From Sphingomonas sp. IC081 (lineage in GTDB: Bacteria; Pseudomonadota; Alphaproteobacteria; Sphingomonadales; Sphingomonadaceae), in contig NZ_CP029761.1 of the NCBI RefSeq assembly GCF_006874585.1, forward strand, positions 1,189,001 through 1,253,000: 64,000 nucleotides of DNA. Direction: 5' to 3'. Below are positions 1-9,505 of this stretch, piece after piece (within the stretch, counting starts at the first letter, position 1; each line of letters begins with the position of its first letter). The notes under the pieces were generated by a model, which was not told where the DNA came from, did no database searches, and saw nothing but the letters and a program-made list of their open reading frames with translations. The translations under genes were made by a program, and so were the position numbers.

Positions 1-1
1 G

Positions 2-547
2 CAGTCGAACGACGACTTTGCGATGATGCGCGAAGTCATGACCCGCCGCTTCGGCCGTGTTCAGGAGGAAGACCCCGAGCGCGAAAGCGGGACATGGCCC
101 GATCTCGTGCTGATCGACGGCGGCAAGGGGCAGATGAGCGCGGTGAAGGACGCGCTGGAGGAACTCGGCATCGAGGACGTCAACCTCATCGCCATCGCCA
201 AGGGCCCCAACCACGGGCGCGAGGGGCGCGAGGTGTTCCACTTCCCCGACGGGCGCGAGAAGATGCTGCCGGTGAACTCACCGCTGCTGTTCCATCTCCA
301 GCGCCTGCGCGACGAGGTTCACCGCTTCGTGATCGGTGCGCACCGCGCCAAGCGCAGCCGCGCGATCACCGCCAGCCCGCTGGACGAGATCCCCGGCATC
401 GGCCCGGCGCGCAAGCGTGCCCTGCTGCTGCACTTCGGCACGGCGGGCAAAGTGCGTGCCGCCAGTCTGGAAGACCTCCAGCGCGCGCCCGGCGTCAGCG
501 CGGCGGTGGCGCAGACGATCTACGATTTCTATCACCCGGGCGGGTGA
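2..547 (+). CDS. uvrC: Excinuclease ABC subunit C, C-terminal part (5' end outside window)
   Basis: UvrC makes the two incisions flanking a DNA lesion in the UvrABC nucleotide excision repair complex in the cytoplasm. Only the last 181 codons are here; the reading frame is open from the window edge. The fragment starts inside the RNase H-like endonuclease domain (SNDDFAMMREVMTRRF, then DLVLIDGGKGQ with its catalytic aspartate) and ends with a tandem helix-hairpin-helix DNA-binding domain (DEIPGIGPARKRALL and LQRAPGVSAAVAQTI). The stop is intact. The next gene is convergent and begins only 4 bp after the stop, so no separate terminator fits between them. Confidence 0.97.
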   Translation, partial: QSNDDFAMMREVMTRRFGRVQEEDPERESGTWPDLVLIDGGKGQMSAVKDALEELGIEDVNLIAIAKGPNHGREGREVFHFPDGREKMLPVNSPLLFHLQRLRDEVHRFVIGAHRAKRSRAITASPLDEIPGIGPARKRALLLHFGTAGKVRAASLEDLQRAPGVSAAVAQTIYDFYHPGG

Positions 548-551
548 GGCA

Positions 552-1253
552 TCACTTGCACTTTTCGTGGGTGCCGATGTCGCGCACGTCGCTGGCCTTG
601 CCGTCCGCGGTGGTCATCTGCACGCACTGGGCGGATTCCCGGCGATACCAGATCGTGTAGGAGGTATTGCCGCTCTGGAAGGCGTCGACATTGGCGAAGC
701 CGCGATTGCGCAGTTCGCTGTCGGCCGTGGAGGCGCGCCAGCCGTTGAGGTCGGACACGGTGACGGCGCCGTTTCCGTTGCCTGAGGGGCTGTCGGTGCT
801 CTTCTTGGCGTCCGACTTGTGCGAAGCGGACGCTGCGAGGGCGGCGATCAGCGCGGCACCGGCGACGACGGCCACCGCGGTTCCCGTGCCCGAACCGGAC
901 TTCTTGCCGCAATCCTTGGCCGAGGCATCGTCGATGGCGCGAATGCGTCCGTCGCGGGTCTTCACGTCCACGCAGCGGTCGTGCTTGCTGTTCCACCAGA
1001 AGGCGTGGCGGTTCTTGTCCCCGGCGTAACCGGTCTGGAAACGATAACCGCGATCGCGCAGTTCGCGTTCCGCCGAACTCGCCCGCATGCCGACCAGATC
1101 ATAGAGGCCGGAGCCGTCTCTCGCGGCGCCGGGGGTGGCCATGGCGGAGGCCGACAGGGCAAGGACGATGCCCCATGTGCGGGTGAAAACGCGGGTGGAT
1201 GGCGGGCGGGTCGTGGCAGGCCGTTTGGCGGCATCGCGATGGAACTGGGTCAT
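552..1253 (-). CDS. Exported hypothetical protein with a duplicated ~67-residue domain
   Basis: A 233-residue protein that I cannot assign to a named family. Residues about 23-45 form a hydrophobic signal-type segment ending ATPGAARDG, so export is likely. Two copies of one domain follow, residues about 49-115 and 166-232. Each opens with a D-L-x-G-x-R-A-S-x-A-x-x-E-L-R-x-R-G motif and has a matching C-V-x-x-x-T-x-D-G-x segment and a C-terminal cysteine. They are separated by a Gly/Ala-rich hydrophobic stretch (about 124-143) that could span the membrane. The opening motif recalls PASTA domains, but this is only a resemblance. The start is chosen because GGAGG lies 5 nt upstream; a longer reading would begin inside non-coding sequence. 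Confidence 0.75.
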   Translation of the reverse strand: MTQFHRDAAKRPATTRPPSTRVFTRTWGIVLALSASAMATPGAARDGSGLYDLVGMRASSAERELRDRGYRFQTGYAGDKNRHAFWWNSKHDRCVDVKTRDGRIRAIDDASAKDCGKKSGSGTGTAVAVVAGAALIAALAASASHKSDAKKSTDSPSGNGNGAVTVSDLNGWRASTADSELRNRGFANVDAFQSGNTSYTIWYRRESAQCVQMTTADGKASDVRDIGTHEKCK

Positions 1254-1257
1254 GGAA

Positions 1258-1263
1258 GCCTCC
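1258..1263 (-). promoter_or_regulatory. Ribosome binding site fixing the start of the duplicated-domain protein
   Basis: The minus strand reads GGAGGC 4-5 nt before the ATG at 1253. This supports that start over an in-frame ATG 14 codons upstream, which has no comparable site. Confidence 0.6.
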
Positions 1264-1465
1264 GAGTCGCACTTCGGAAGTGTGAAAAATCGCACAAAAG
1301 CGAGGGGATGTCGCGCGCCGCCTTCAATACCAAGGTATGATTCCCATCGACAAACGACATGGCATCAGGGTGGTTCGCAGGCGGACTTCGGGCTAACACG
1401 CGCGCATGACTGGCGCGGCGTCCTGCCTGCGCAAACCGTACCCGAATTCTCGGAGCCTCCCTTTC

Positions 1466-4150
1466 ATGCGTCCTACCCTGCGTAACCTTGCCACGGCCGG
1501 TGCCGTGATTGCCTTTGCCGTTTCCGCCCATGCATTTGCCGCCAGCGCGCCGGCTGCTCCAGTTGCCGCAACCCTCGCCCCGCTGCCCGAAACCGTGCCG
1601 AGCGACCTGCCGCGCAACGCCCGTCCGACGCATTACCGCATCGAAGTGACGCCCGACGCGCAGGCGCTGACCTTCACCGGCAAGGTCTCGATCGACGTCA
1701 CTGTCTTTTCCGCCACCGACGCGCTGACTCTGCACGGCAACGGCCTTGCGGTTTCGAGTGCTGCGCTCGTCGGTGCCGACGGCAAGCCGGTCGCCCTGAC
1801 CACCACGGCCGACGAGGCCGCGCAGACCCTGCGCTTTGCCGCCCCCAAGGCCATCGCGCCGGGGCAGTACCGCCTCGACGTGGCCTATGCGGGCAAGATC
1901 GGCACGCAGCCCTCGGGCCTCTTCGCGCTCGACTATCCCGACAAGCGCACCGGCAAGGAAGTGCGCGGCCTGTTCACCCAGTTCGAGGCCCCCGACGCCC
2001 GCCGCTTCGTGCCGAGCTTCGACGAGCCCAGCTACAAGGCGACCTTCGACGTTTCGGCCATCGTTCCGGCCGACCGCATGGCGCTCGGCAACATGCCGGT
2101 GAAGGGGCAGGAAATGCTCGCCGGCGGCCTCAAGCGCGTGACGTTCGCGACGACGCCGAAGATGAGTTCCTACCTGCTGTTCTTCGGCATGGGCGATTTC
2201 GAACGCTCGTCGCAAAAGGCGGCGGACGGCGTCGACGTCGGCATCGTCGCGCCTGCGGGCAGCGGCGCGCAGGCCGATTATGCGCGCGAGGGCCTGGCCC
2301 AGATCCTGCCGTGGTTCGATGACTACTTCGGCGTCAAGTTCCCGCTGCCCAAGCTGGACAACATCGCCGCCCCCGGCACCTCGCAGTTCTTCGGTGCGAT
2401 GGAGAACTGGGGCGCGATCATGACCTTCGAGCGTATCCTGCTGCTCGATCCCAAGACCACCAGCCCCGCGGGCAAGCAGAGCATCTACAGCGTGCAGGCG
2501 CACGAGACCGCGCACCAGTGGTTCGGCGATCTGGTGACGATGGCCTGGTGGGACGACATCTGGCTGAACGAGGGTTTTGCCAGCTGGTTTGCCGCCAAGG
2601 CGACCGATCACTTCAATCCGGACTGGAACTGGAAGCTGGGCGCCGTCGACGGCCGCGAAGGCGCGATGGCGCTCGACGCGCTGCCCACCACCCACCCGGT
2701 GGTGCAGAAGGTCCGCACCGTTTCGGAAATGGAGCAGGCCTTCGATTCGATCACCTACCAGAAGGGGCAGGCGGTCATCTCGATGCTGGAGGACTACGTC
2801 GGGCCCGACACCTGGCGTGACGGCATGCGCCTCTACATGAAGCGCCACGCCTACTCCAACACCTCCAGCCGCGATCTCTGGGCGGCGATGGAAGCTGCCG
2901 GCGGCAAGGACGTGGACCGCATCGCCGAGGCCTTCACCCACACGCCGGGCGTGCCGCTGCTGCGCGTCAACGCGGTGTCGTGCCAGAACGGCCAGACCCG
3001 CCTCGACCTGACGCAGGATGCCTTCTCGCTCGACCCCGCCGCACGCGGCACGACCGCGCCCGTCTGGCCGATGCCGCTGCTGGTGCGTGTCGGCGATGCC
3101 GCGCCCGCCCGTCACCTGATGGCGCAGCGCAGCGAAAGCATGACCCTGGCCGGTTGCGGCCCGGTCCTCGTCAATGCAGGGCAGCTCGGCTACTACCGCA
3201 CGCTCTATCCGGCCCCGGCGATCAAGGCGCTGGTCGCCGCGTTCGGCAAGCTGGCCCCGATCGACCAGTACGGCCTTGCCCGCGACAACCTCTCGCTGGC
3301 GCTGGCGGGGTATCAGGACATGGCGGTCGGCCTCGACTTCCTCTCGGCCTTCTCGCCTAATGCCGACGCCGTGCTGTCGGGTAACGTCGCGGCGCGCTGG
3401 CAGGCGGTCTACGGCCTGCTCGACGGCGATGCCGCGAAACCGGCCCGCACGGCGCTGGGCACACGCATCTCGAAGATCTGGTCGCCGCGTCTCGGCAAGC
3501 TGGGCTTCGACGGCACTGCCGGCGAGCCGCTGGTCGATACCGAACTGCGCGCGCAGCTGATCGAGACGCTGGGCGCGGTGGGTGATGCCAAGGTCGTGGC
3601 CGAAGCGCGCCGCCGCCTTCAGGGCCTGACGACGAACCCGCAGTCGCTCGACGGCCCGCTCAAGGGCACCTGGCTCTCGGTCGCCGCCGCCAACGCCAAC
3701 CGCGCCGACTGGGAACTGCTGCGCAAGCAGGCCGCCGGCGCCACCAGCTTTGTCGAGCGCCAGATGTACTACTCGAACCTCGGCCTCGCCAAGGACGACG
3801 CGCTGGCCGGGGAATCGCTGGCCTTCGCGATCTCCGGCACGCCGGATGCCACCAGCGCCTCGCAGATCATCACCTCGGTCGCCCGCGCGCACCCGGAAAT
3901 GGCCTTCGACTTCGTGCGCGCCAATCAGGCCAAGGTCGACGCGCTGATCGAACACTCGGGCCGCGCACGCTTCTTTGCCCGCATCGTCGCCTCGAGCACC
4001 GATGCCGCGATGGTCGGCAAGATCGAAGCCTATGCCGCCACGCTTCCGGCCGACGAGGCCAAGCCGGTGGTGCAGGCGCTGACCGCGCTCAAGGAACGTC
4101 TCGCCAACCGTCCGCGTCAGCGCGAGCAGGTGGCTAAGTGGGTCAAGTGA
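1466..4150 (+). CDS. M1 family (gluzincin) aminopeptidase, exported
   Basis: A zinc aminopeptidase that removes N-terminal residues from peptides, probably in the periplasm or outside the cell. The 894-residue product has the M1 substrate motif GAMEN at residues 310-314 and the zinc site HETAH (346-350) with the third ligand Glu369 in WLNEGFA. The first ~26 residues form a signal peptide (basic start, hydrophobic core, cleavage region around AFAASAP). An ERAP1-like helical C-terminal domain follows the catalytic domain. The chosen ATG has GGAG 11 nt upstream and places the signal peptide exactly at the start; a longer in-frame reading would add 20 unlikely residues. It stands alone between the convergent JmjC-like operon and the divergent duplicated-domain gene. 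Confidence 0.93.
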   Translation: MRPTLRNLATAGAVIAFAVSAHAFAASAPAAPVAATLAPLPETVPSDLPRNARPTHYRIEVTPDAQALTFTGKVSIDVTVFSATDALTLHGNGLAVSSAALVGADGKPVALTTTADEAAQTLRFAAPKAIAPGQYRLDVAYAGKIGTQPSGLFALDYPDKRTGKEVRGLFTQFEAPDARRFVPSFDEPSYKATFDVSAIVPADRMALGNMPVKGQEMLAGGLKRVTFATTPKMSSYLLFFGMGDFERSSQKAADGVDVGIVAPAGSGAQADYAREGLAQILPWFDDYFGVKFPLPKLDNIAAPGTSQFFGAMENWGAIMTFERILLLDPKTTSPAGKQSIYSVQAHETAHQWFGDLVTMAWWDDIWLNEGFASWFAAKATDHFNPDWNWKLGAVDGREGAMALDALPTTHPVVQKVRTVSEMEQAFDSITYQKGQAVISMLEDYVGPDTWRDGMRLYMKRHAYSNTSSRDLWAAMEAAGGKDVDRIAEAFTHTPGVPLLRVNAVSCQNGQTRLDLTQDAFSLDPAARGTTAPVWPMPLLVRVGDAAPARHLMAQRSESMTLAGCGPVLVNAGQLGYYRTLYPAPAIKALVAAFGKLAPIDQYGLARDNLSLALAGYQDMAVGLDFLSAFSPNADAVLSGNVAARWQAVYGLLDGDAAKPARTALGTRISKIWSPRLGKLGFDGTAGEPLVDTELRAQLIETLGAVGDAKVVAEARRRLQGLTTNPQSLDGPLKGTWLSVAAANANRADWELLRKQAAGATSFVERQMYYSNLGLAKDDALAGESLAFAISGTPDATSASQIITSVARAHPEMAFDFVRANQAKVDALIEHSGRARFFARIVASSTDAAMVGKIEAYAATLPADEAKPVVQALTALKERLANRPRQREQVAKWVK

Positions 4151-4157
4151 GTAGGGG

Positions 4158-4183
4158 GAAGGGTAAAAGCAGGGGAGCATAGC
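4158..4183 (+). repeat. 3' element shared with the aspartic protease gene end
   Basis: A ~26-nt sequence built around AAAGCAGGGGAGC, beginning 7 nt after the aminopeptidase stop. A near-identical copy lies at 42402-42427 on the minus strand, also 5-6 nt after a stop codon. No hairpin with a U-run is seen, so its role is unknown. Confidence 0.55.
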
Positions 4184-4203
4184 CCCCCTGCACCCCCATT
4201 ACC

Positions 4204-4305
4204 GTCTTCGTTGCGCCTCGCCTATCGGTTGTGCGCTCCTTGCAGCCGGAGGCTATTTGTCTCCCGGCTCTCAGTGAGCGCAAGACGGATAGGCAGGGCG
4301 CAACA
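4204..4305. repeat. Large imperfect inverted repeat (~100 bp)
   Basis: The outer arms 4210-4226 and 4288-4304 match over 17 bp with two mismatches (GTTGCGCC..GCCTATC). Inner segments (GTGCGCTC / GAGCGCAA, then GCCGG / CCGGC) extend the pairing toward a loop near 4250. It lies between convergent genes and could form a long stem. It has no U-tract, so it is not a typical intrinsic terminator. Confidence 0.55.
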
Positions 4306-4365
4306 TAGACATTCTGCGGGTCTGGGGGATCTCCCGAGCTTGTCGAAGGGCCCCAGGACTTTCTC

Positions 4366-5214
4366 TTATTTCTTGAACTTGCGCAGCACCCGCCAGGCCA
4401 GTGCCTTGGCGCGATTGCGCGCCGGCCAGCGCCCCGGCGCCTTGGGTTTGAGGCCCAACTTCCGCAGCACCCCGTTGAACGCCCGGGCGTCCGCTTCGGC
4501 AAAGCTCCATTCCGAACGCCACGTGATCGAGAGCGAAACCGAAGGTTCGGTGCCGTTCCGCACAAAATGCGGCGCCATCACCGGCACGAACACGGCCTCG
4601 CCCGAACCCAGCGCGAATTCGCGGCCGCCTTCCAGCAGTTCGTCCCGCCATTTCAGCTCGCGGCCGCCCCCGGTGTGGTAGGTTTCGTGCACTTCATCGG
4701 GCGCGAAGCGGGCGTTTCCGGCGGGGAACTGGGTCATGACCTTGTGGCCGCGCACTTGCAGCAGGATGTTGTGCTCGGGGTCGAAGTGATAGGGCGTGAC
4801 GCCGCCTGCCGAGGTGACGAAGATGAAGCCTTGCAGCTTCATCATGACGCCGGTCTTTTCCTCGATCATCGGGCGCAGTTCGGCGAGCAGGTCTTCGAGC
4901 AGGCGGGCGTAGTCGGGGTGCTGCTCGATATTCTTGATGACGGCCCAGGAGTTGGTCGTCTCGATCTCGCGGATGGTGCGGCCGATGCGGATGCCGGTGG
5001 GCGCGGGCTTGCCGTCGATGCCGAGGGGCTGGTTGCCGAAGTTGTACTCGACCGAACTGGCGGGCACGGTTTCCGCCAGCGCGGCGAGCGCTTCGAGGTC
5101 CAGCAAGGGGTGGCTGGTCAGCGTATGCGGCAGCTTGTGCGGCGCTTCGGGGTAGCTTGCGGCAAACAGCGCGCGCGCCGGAGCACCGAAGACGGGAAGG
5201 GCGGGGGCGTTCAT
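4366..5214 (-). CDS. Cupin-like / JmjC-like domain protein
   Basis: A 282-residue cytoplasmic protein with a double-stranded beta-helix fold of the JmjC-like cupin type. The likely Fe(II)/2-oxoglutarate triad is visible: HFD at residues 143-145 and a distal histidine at 216 in APHFVRN, with a VRGHK segment between them. Such proteins often act as hydroxylases, but the substrate here is unknown. The start overlaps the stop of the upstream acetyltransferase gene by 4 bp (ATGA), so the two are translationally coupled. The C-terminus is strongly basic (about 255-282). Homologues are sometimes called transcriptional regulators by similarity; nothing here shows DNA binding. Confidence 0.8.
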   Translation of the reverse strand: MNAPALPVFGAPARALFAASYPEAPHKLPHTLTSHPLLDLEALAALAETVPASSVEYNFGNQPLGIDGKPAPTGIRIGRTIREIETTNSWAVIKNIEQHPDYARLLEDLLAELRPMIEEKTGVMMKLQGFIFVTSAGGVTPYHFDPEHNILLQVRGHKVMTQFPAGNARFAPDEVHETYHTGGGRELKWRDELLEGGREFALGSGEAVFVPVMAPHFVRNGTEPSVSLSITWRSEWSFAEADARAFNGVLRKLGLKPKAPGRWPARNRAKALAWRVLRKFKK

Positions 5215-6350
5215 CCAGTGGTTCCAGCGGGATTGCGGGCGAGTTCGGCGGACATGAAGCGCTGGAACAGCGCACGGCGCACCGGCCCGCCGATGGCAAT
5301 GGAGAGGCGGCCAAGCACGCGGCGCTCGCGCCAGAGGTGGTCGATCATCGGGTGATCCTGCGCCGCGCAGCTGTCGGTCCAGGCGATGTCGGCGCGGGCA
5401 AGCACGTCGAGGTATTCGCGCTGAAGCAGGACGCCGGGTGAAAAGCGGCCGAAGCTCTCGTCAAACGCGGTCTTGAACGAGAAGGCGCCGGGCGGGGTGA
5501 GGAATGTGGCCAGCATGGCGATCGGCTTGCCGTCGAGCCGCAGGGCGAGCCGTTCCAGCCGGGCACCGGCGGCGGCGCCGGACAGCGCCTCGCGAAACAG
5601 CGTCCGCGTCGTCTCCAGGCTGGCGAGCGCGGACCCGGCATTGCCTTTCCAGCCTGCCGCTTCGAGCGCCAGAAATTCGTCGATCCAGCCCTGAAGCCCG
5701 TCGCTGCCGCCGAGCCGTTCGACCGTGACCTCGCCGCATTCGCCGAGGCGGTTCCACTGGCGGCGGATTTCCTTGCGCTTCTTCCCGGAAAGCGAGGCTT
5801 CCAGGTAGGCATCGGGCGAAAGGTCGGAGCGAAGGAGGGCGCGTTCCTCGCGGTGGACGATGGCGGCGGTACGGTTGCCGAGTGCGTCCTCGAGGCCGCG
5901 ATGGACCGGCCCGCCCAGCGGGATCGCCCGCAAGTGCAGGAACATAGCGCTGCGCGCCGAGCCGTCGGCCCATGCGAGCAGCGCGCGCCAGAAGGCCTGC
6001 TCTGCGCCGCGTTCGATCAATGGGGTGCCCAGGAAGGCGTTGGCGTGCAGCCAGCCTGCCATGTTCGGCACCGGCCAGCGGTAATAGTGGCGGCTGCGCA
6101 CGATAGGCAGCAGGCCCGCGAGGCGGCCATCGCGTTCGAAACGGAGCATCTCCACGCATTCCCCGCTGGCGAGGTGGCGCAGCGAGGGCAGCAGGTACCA
6201 GCTTTCGTAGAACGGATTGGCCTCGCTGGCGCGCCGGGCCAGGGCATCCCATGCACGCACGTCGCTCGCCAGCTCCCGCAATGGCACGGCGGCAATGGTG
6301 CCGCAGTGGCCGGGCGCGTCCTCGTGGACCGGGGGGCTGGTCGTGAGCAT
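5211..6350 (-). CDS. CelD/FemAB-like GNAT acyltransferase
   Basis: A 379-residue protein of the GNAT_acetyltr_6 (CelD/BcsL-like) type, with two GNAT-like halves. It has the typical N-terminal NPFYESWYLLPSL, a basic central SGKKRKEIRRQWNRL, and the acetyl-CoA-fold region LALRLDGKPIAML followed by FKTAFDESFGRFSPG. These families transfer acyl or aminoacyl groups, often in envelope or exopolysaccharide synthesis; the acceptor is not known. It is the first gene of a two-gene operon with the JmjC-like gene, overlapping it by 4 bp. That pairing suggests joint modification of one substrate, which is my inference. Confidence 0.78.
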   Translation of the reverse strand: MLTTSPPVHEDAPGHCGTIAAVPLRELASDVRAWDALARRASEANPFYESWYLLPSLRHLASGECVEMLRFERDGRLAGLLPIVRSRHYYRWPVPNMAGWLHANAFLGTPLIERGAEQAFWRALLAWADGSARSAMFLHLRAIPLGGPVHRGLEDALGNRTAAIVHREERALLRSDLSPDAYLEASLSGKKRKEIRRQWNRLGECGEVTVERLGGSDGLQGWIDEFLALEAAGWKGNAGSALASLETTRTLFREALSGAAAGARLERLALRLDGKPIAMLATFLTPPGAFSFKTAFDESFGRFSPGVLLQREYLDVLARADIAWTDSCAAQDHPMIDHLWRERRVLGRLSIAIGGPVRRALFQRFMSAELARNPAGTTG

Positions 6351-6455
6351 GGAGGGCGTTCTAGCGCCTCGGTTTCAAGGAAAGCCTAACGCAGTGCCGG
6401 AAAAGGCAAATCCCACGGCGGATCGCTCCGCCGGGGGATTGCTGCAACCGGGAGG

Positions 6456-8549
6456 TCAACCCGCCGCCAGTGCTGCGAGCAACAGCAGGGCGACGATATT
6501 GGTGATCTTGATCATCGGGTTCACCGCAGGTCCGGCGGTGTCCTTGTACGGATCGCCCACGGTATCGCCGGTGACCGCGGCCTTGTGGGCCTCGGAACCC
6601 TTGCCGCCGTGGTGGCCGTCTTCGATGAACTTCTTGGCATTGTCCCAGGCACCGCCGCCCGAGGTCATCGAGAGCGCCACGAACAACCCGCCGACGATCA
6701 CCCCCAGCAGCAGTGCGCCGAGGGCGGCAAAGCCGTTCTCCACCCCCGCCACGAACGAGATCGCGAAATAGACCGCGATCGGCGTCAGCACCGGCAGCAG
6801 CGAGGGCACGATCATCTCCTTGATCGCCGCCTTGGTCACGAGGTCCACGGTGCGGGCATAGTCCGGCTTGGTTTCGTAGGTCATGATACCGGGATTGGCC
6901 TTGAACTGCTCGCGCACGTCCTTGACCACGTCGCCCGCCGCGCGGCCCACCGCCGTCATGCCCATGGCCCCGAACAGGTAGGGCAGCAGCGCGCCGAGCA
7001 GCAGCCCGACGATGACGTAGGGATTCTCCAGGCTGAAATCGACGTCGAGATCGGGGAAGAACTCGCGCAGGTCCGTGGTGTAGGCCGCGAACAGCACCAG
7101 CGCGGCAAGCCCCGCCGAGCCGATGGCATAGCCCTTGGTCACCGCCTTGGTGGTGTTGCCCACGGCGTCCAGCGCGTCGGTCTTCTCGCGCACACTGTCG
7201 TCCAGCCCGGCCATTTCGGCGATGCCGCCGGCATTGTCGGTAACGGGACCGTAAGCGTCCAGCGCCACCACCATGCCCGCCAGTGCCAGCATCGACGTTG
7301 CCGCATAGGCGATGCCGAGCAGGCCGGCCATCTGATAGGCGATGATGATACCCGCCACGATCACCACGGTAGGCAGCGCGGTCGCCTCTAGGCTGATGGC
7401 GAGGCCCTGGATGACATTGGTGCCGTGTCCGGTCTCCGATGCCTTGGCGATCGAGCGGACCGGCCGGTAGCCGGTGCCGGTGTAGTATTCGGTGATCCAG
7501 ATGATCAGCCCGGTGATGACAAGGCCGACCAGCGCGCAGTGGAACAGCGACTTGCCGGAGAAGCCGGTGGTGCCGATCTCGGCGCCGATATCGCCCAGCG
7601 CGTAATCGATCGCCCACCAGATCGCCGGGATCGACAGGACCGCGGTGACCAGGAAACCCTTGTACATGGCCCCCATGATGTTCTGCGATCCGCCGAGGCG
7701 CACGAAGTAGGTGCCGATGATCGAGGTGACGATGCAGACGCCGCCGATCAGCAGCGGCAGCGCCATCAGGCCTTCGAAATTGGCAATGCCCTTCATCAGC
7801 AGCGCGGTCAGCACCATCGTGGCGCCGACGGTGACGACATAGGTCTCGAACAGGTCGGCGGCCATGCCGGCGCAGTCGCCCACATTGTCGCCCACGTTGT
7901 CGGCAATGACGGCGGGGTTGCGCGGGTCATCCTCGGGGATGCCCGCTTCCACCTTGCCGACGAGGTCGGCGCCCACATCGGCGGCCTTGGTGAAGATGCC
8001 GCCGCCAAGACGCGCGAAGATCGAGATGAGCGAGGCGCCGAAGGCGAGGGCGGTCAGCGCCTGCACAACGGTGCGATCCTCACCGCCGACGGTGTGGCCG
8101 CCGGGGCCGGTCAGATACCAGTAGAACACCGCGATCGCGAGCAGCGCGAGGCCTGCGACGAGCATCCCGGTGATGGCGCCCGCGCGGAAGGCCAGCGTCA
8201 GCCCCGCTTGCAAGCCGGTCTGCGCGGCGGCGGCGGTGCGCACGTTGGAGCGGACCGAGATGTTCATGCCGATGAACCCGGCGACGCCTGAAAGGATCGC
8301 GCCGATGACAAAGCCGATGGCCGAGATATGCCCCAGCGTCAGCGAAATGATGATGGCAACGACGATGCCGACGACGGCGATGGTCGAATATTGCCGCTTG
8401 AGGTAGGCCTGCGCGCCTTCCTGAATGGCGGCGGCGATCTCCTGCATCTTGTCGGACCCGGCCGGAGCGCCGAGAACCTGTCTGCTGGTAATGAAGCCAT
8501 AGAGAATGGCCAGAAGCCCCAGGATAATTGCGATCGTGACTGGATTCAC
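6456..8549 (-). CDS. hppA: Membrane-bound proton-translocating pyrophosphatase, K+-independent type
   Basis: Hydrolyses pyrophosphate and pumps protons across the inner membrane, recovering energy from biosynthetic PPi. The 697-residue product shows about 16 membrane segments and the pyrophosphate-binding region with [19 protein letters not shown]. The potassium-determining position reads GNTTKA, with Lys468. In this family lysine there marks the K+-independent class, while K+-dependent enzymes have alanine. The start is GTG, preceded by AGGGGGCG. It is monocistronic: the acetyltransferase gene ends more than 100 bp downstream and the upstream region holds repeats. Confidence 0.97.
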   Translation of the reverse strand: MNPVTIAIILGLLAILYGFITSRQVLGAPAGSDKMQEIAAAIQEGAQAYLKRQYSTIAVVGIVVAIIISLTLGHISAIGFVIGAILSGVAGFIGMNISVRSNVRTAAAAQTGLQAGLTLAFRAGAITGMLVAGLALLAIAVFYWYLTGPGGHTVGGEDRTVVQALTALAFGASLISIFARLGGGIFTKAADVGADLVGKVEAGIPEDDPRNPAVIADNVGDNVGDCAGMAADLFETYVVTVGATMVLTALLMKGIANFEGLMALPLLIGGVCIVTSIIGTYFVRLGGSQNIMGAMYKGFLVTAVLSIPAIWWAIDYALGDIGAEIGTTGFSGKSLFHCALVGLVITGLIIWITEYYTGTGYRPVRSIAKASETGHGTNVIQGLAISLEATALPTVVIVAGIIIAYQMAGLLGIAYAATSMLALAGMVVALDAYGPVTDNAGGIAEMAGLDDSVREKTDALDAVGNTTKAVTKGYAIGSAGLAALVLFAAYTTDLREFFPDLDVDFSLENPYVIVGLLLGALLPYLFGAMGMTAVGRAAGDVVKDVREQFKANPGIMTYETKPDYARTVDLVTKAAIKEMIVPSLLPVLTPIAVYFAISFVAGVENGFAALGALLLGVIVGGLFVALSMTSGGGAWDNAKKFIEDGHHGGKGSEAHKAAVTGDTVGDPYKDTAGPAVNPMIKITNIVALLLLAALAAG

Positions 8550-8716
8550 AAAACGCCCCCTTTTCCCACGCGAACATTCGCTATTTTCGACGGTTTTTCC
8601 CGTTCTGCACGTAAAGGGCTATAGACAAGGAGGATTACTGGCAAGCGCCTTCATCCGAAGTCGATTTTGTCGGGAGGAACTTGGCGGGAATGCGGACCTT
8701 CGTCCCGCCCATACTG

Positions 8717-8790
8717 CTCATCCTGAGCCTGTCGAAGGATGGGGAGCCGTGGTGCCGACCCAGGGGGCTTCGACAGGCTCAGCCTGAGCG
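8717..8790. repeat. Sphingomonad-type inverted repeat (CTGAGCCTGTCGAAG)
   Basis: A perfect 15-bp inverted repeat, CTGAGCCTGTCGAAG at about 8723-8737 and its complement at 8768-8782. The flanks are also partly symmetric. It lies between hppA and a membrane-protein gene. A related half-arm, GAGCTTGTCGAAG, occurs near 4335. The wider 8550-8829 interval holds no gene that I can support. Confidence 0.7.
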
Positions 8791-8829
8791 GGTGGGGAGG
8801 TCTGATTTGGGTGGGAAGCTGCCATCCCC

Positions 8830-9387
8830 TTACGGCTGATCAAACGCATTAACTAGGCGGGCGTTAGGACATGCGTGCGGGGCTAATTCAAGCTTCACGA
8901 TCTCGCGTCGGCCATAGGCCGGACTGACAACAAACGAAACTCGCACACGAGAATCTGCGCGGACTGGGCCTTCCGCTGTCGAGACGGCGTGAAATGCCGG
9001 GCGCACTTCACCGGCACCATAGTTGAACACGCGGCCATCGACGCTCCACTCTTCGTTCCCTGCGGTAGACTTCGTTCCTTGAGGAGAGCCTGGACGAAAA
9101 TAATCCAAGCAGCCTTCAGCAACCTGAACTTTTCCTGCAACGACGGCATTGCGAATTTCTATTGTGTCGCGAACATCGGTCGCAATAACGTAGGTGCAGA
9201 TAGCTACCCATGCGACTGCAAATATAGGTAGAGAGCGACGCCAGCGCCGACGTCTTCTGACAGCCAACCATGCCAACGTGACGAGAATTACGGCAGCGAA
9301 GACAAAGATCGCAATAAACCAATATGCGGGTTGGATGAGGTTCGGTTGCCGAATTAGATCAAAGACGGTCTGAAACGTAGGGTTCAT
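8830..9387 (-). CDS. Hypothetical membrane protein, low GC
   Basis: A 185-residue protein of no family I recognise. Two membrane segments lie at residues about 23-44 and 53-70, separated by a very basic loop (RRRRRWRR). A soluble domain follows with two cysteines (EGCLDYF and APHACPN) and mainly beta character. By eye the base composition is clearly lower in GC than in neighbouring genes, and third-position use is less biased, which suggests recent acquisition or a weakly expressed accessory gene. It stands alone, flanked by repeats on its 3' side. Confidence 0.65.
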   Translation of the reverse strand: MNPTFQTVFDLIRQPNLIQPAYWFIAIFVFAAVILVTLAWLAVRRRRRWRRSLPIFAVAWVAICTYVIATDVRDTIEIRNAVVAGKVQVAEGCLDYFRPGSPQGTKSTAGNEEWSVDGRVFNYGAGEVRPAFHAVSTAEGPVRADSRVRVSFVVSPAYGRREIVKLELAPHACPNARLVNAFDQP

Positions 9388-9505
9388 GGGTCGAGGCTAC
9401 GCATAGGCTCAGACGTCTGCAATGGGGCGTACCTGGAACGGTAGCTTAAAAACGGCAATCGCTAGGAGCGGTCATCGCAATCGCCGCCGCGCAAGTATGC
9501 CGGGC

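Noticed and set aside
1250..4180. Long open frame on the minus strand opposite the M1 aminopeptidase (976 codons)
   Set aside because: It is the antisense of a clear M1 enzyme. It is Arg/Gly/His-rich with no domain, as expected from high-GC antisense frames.
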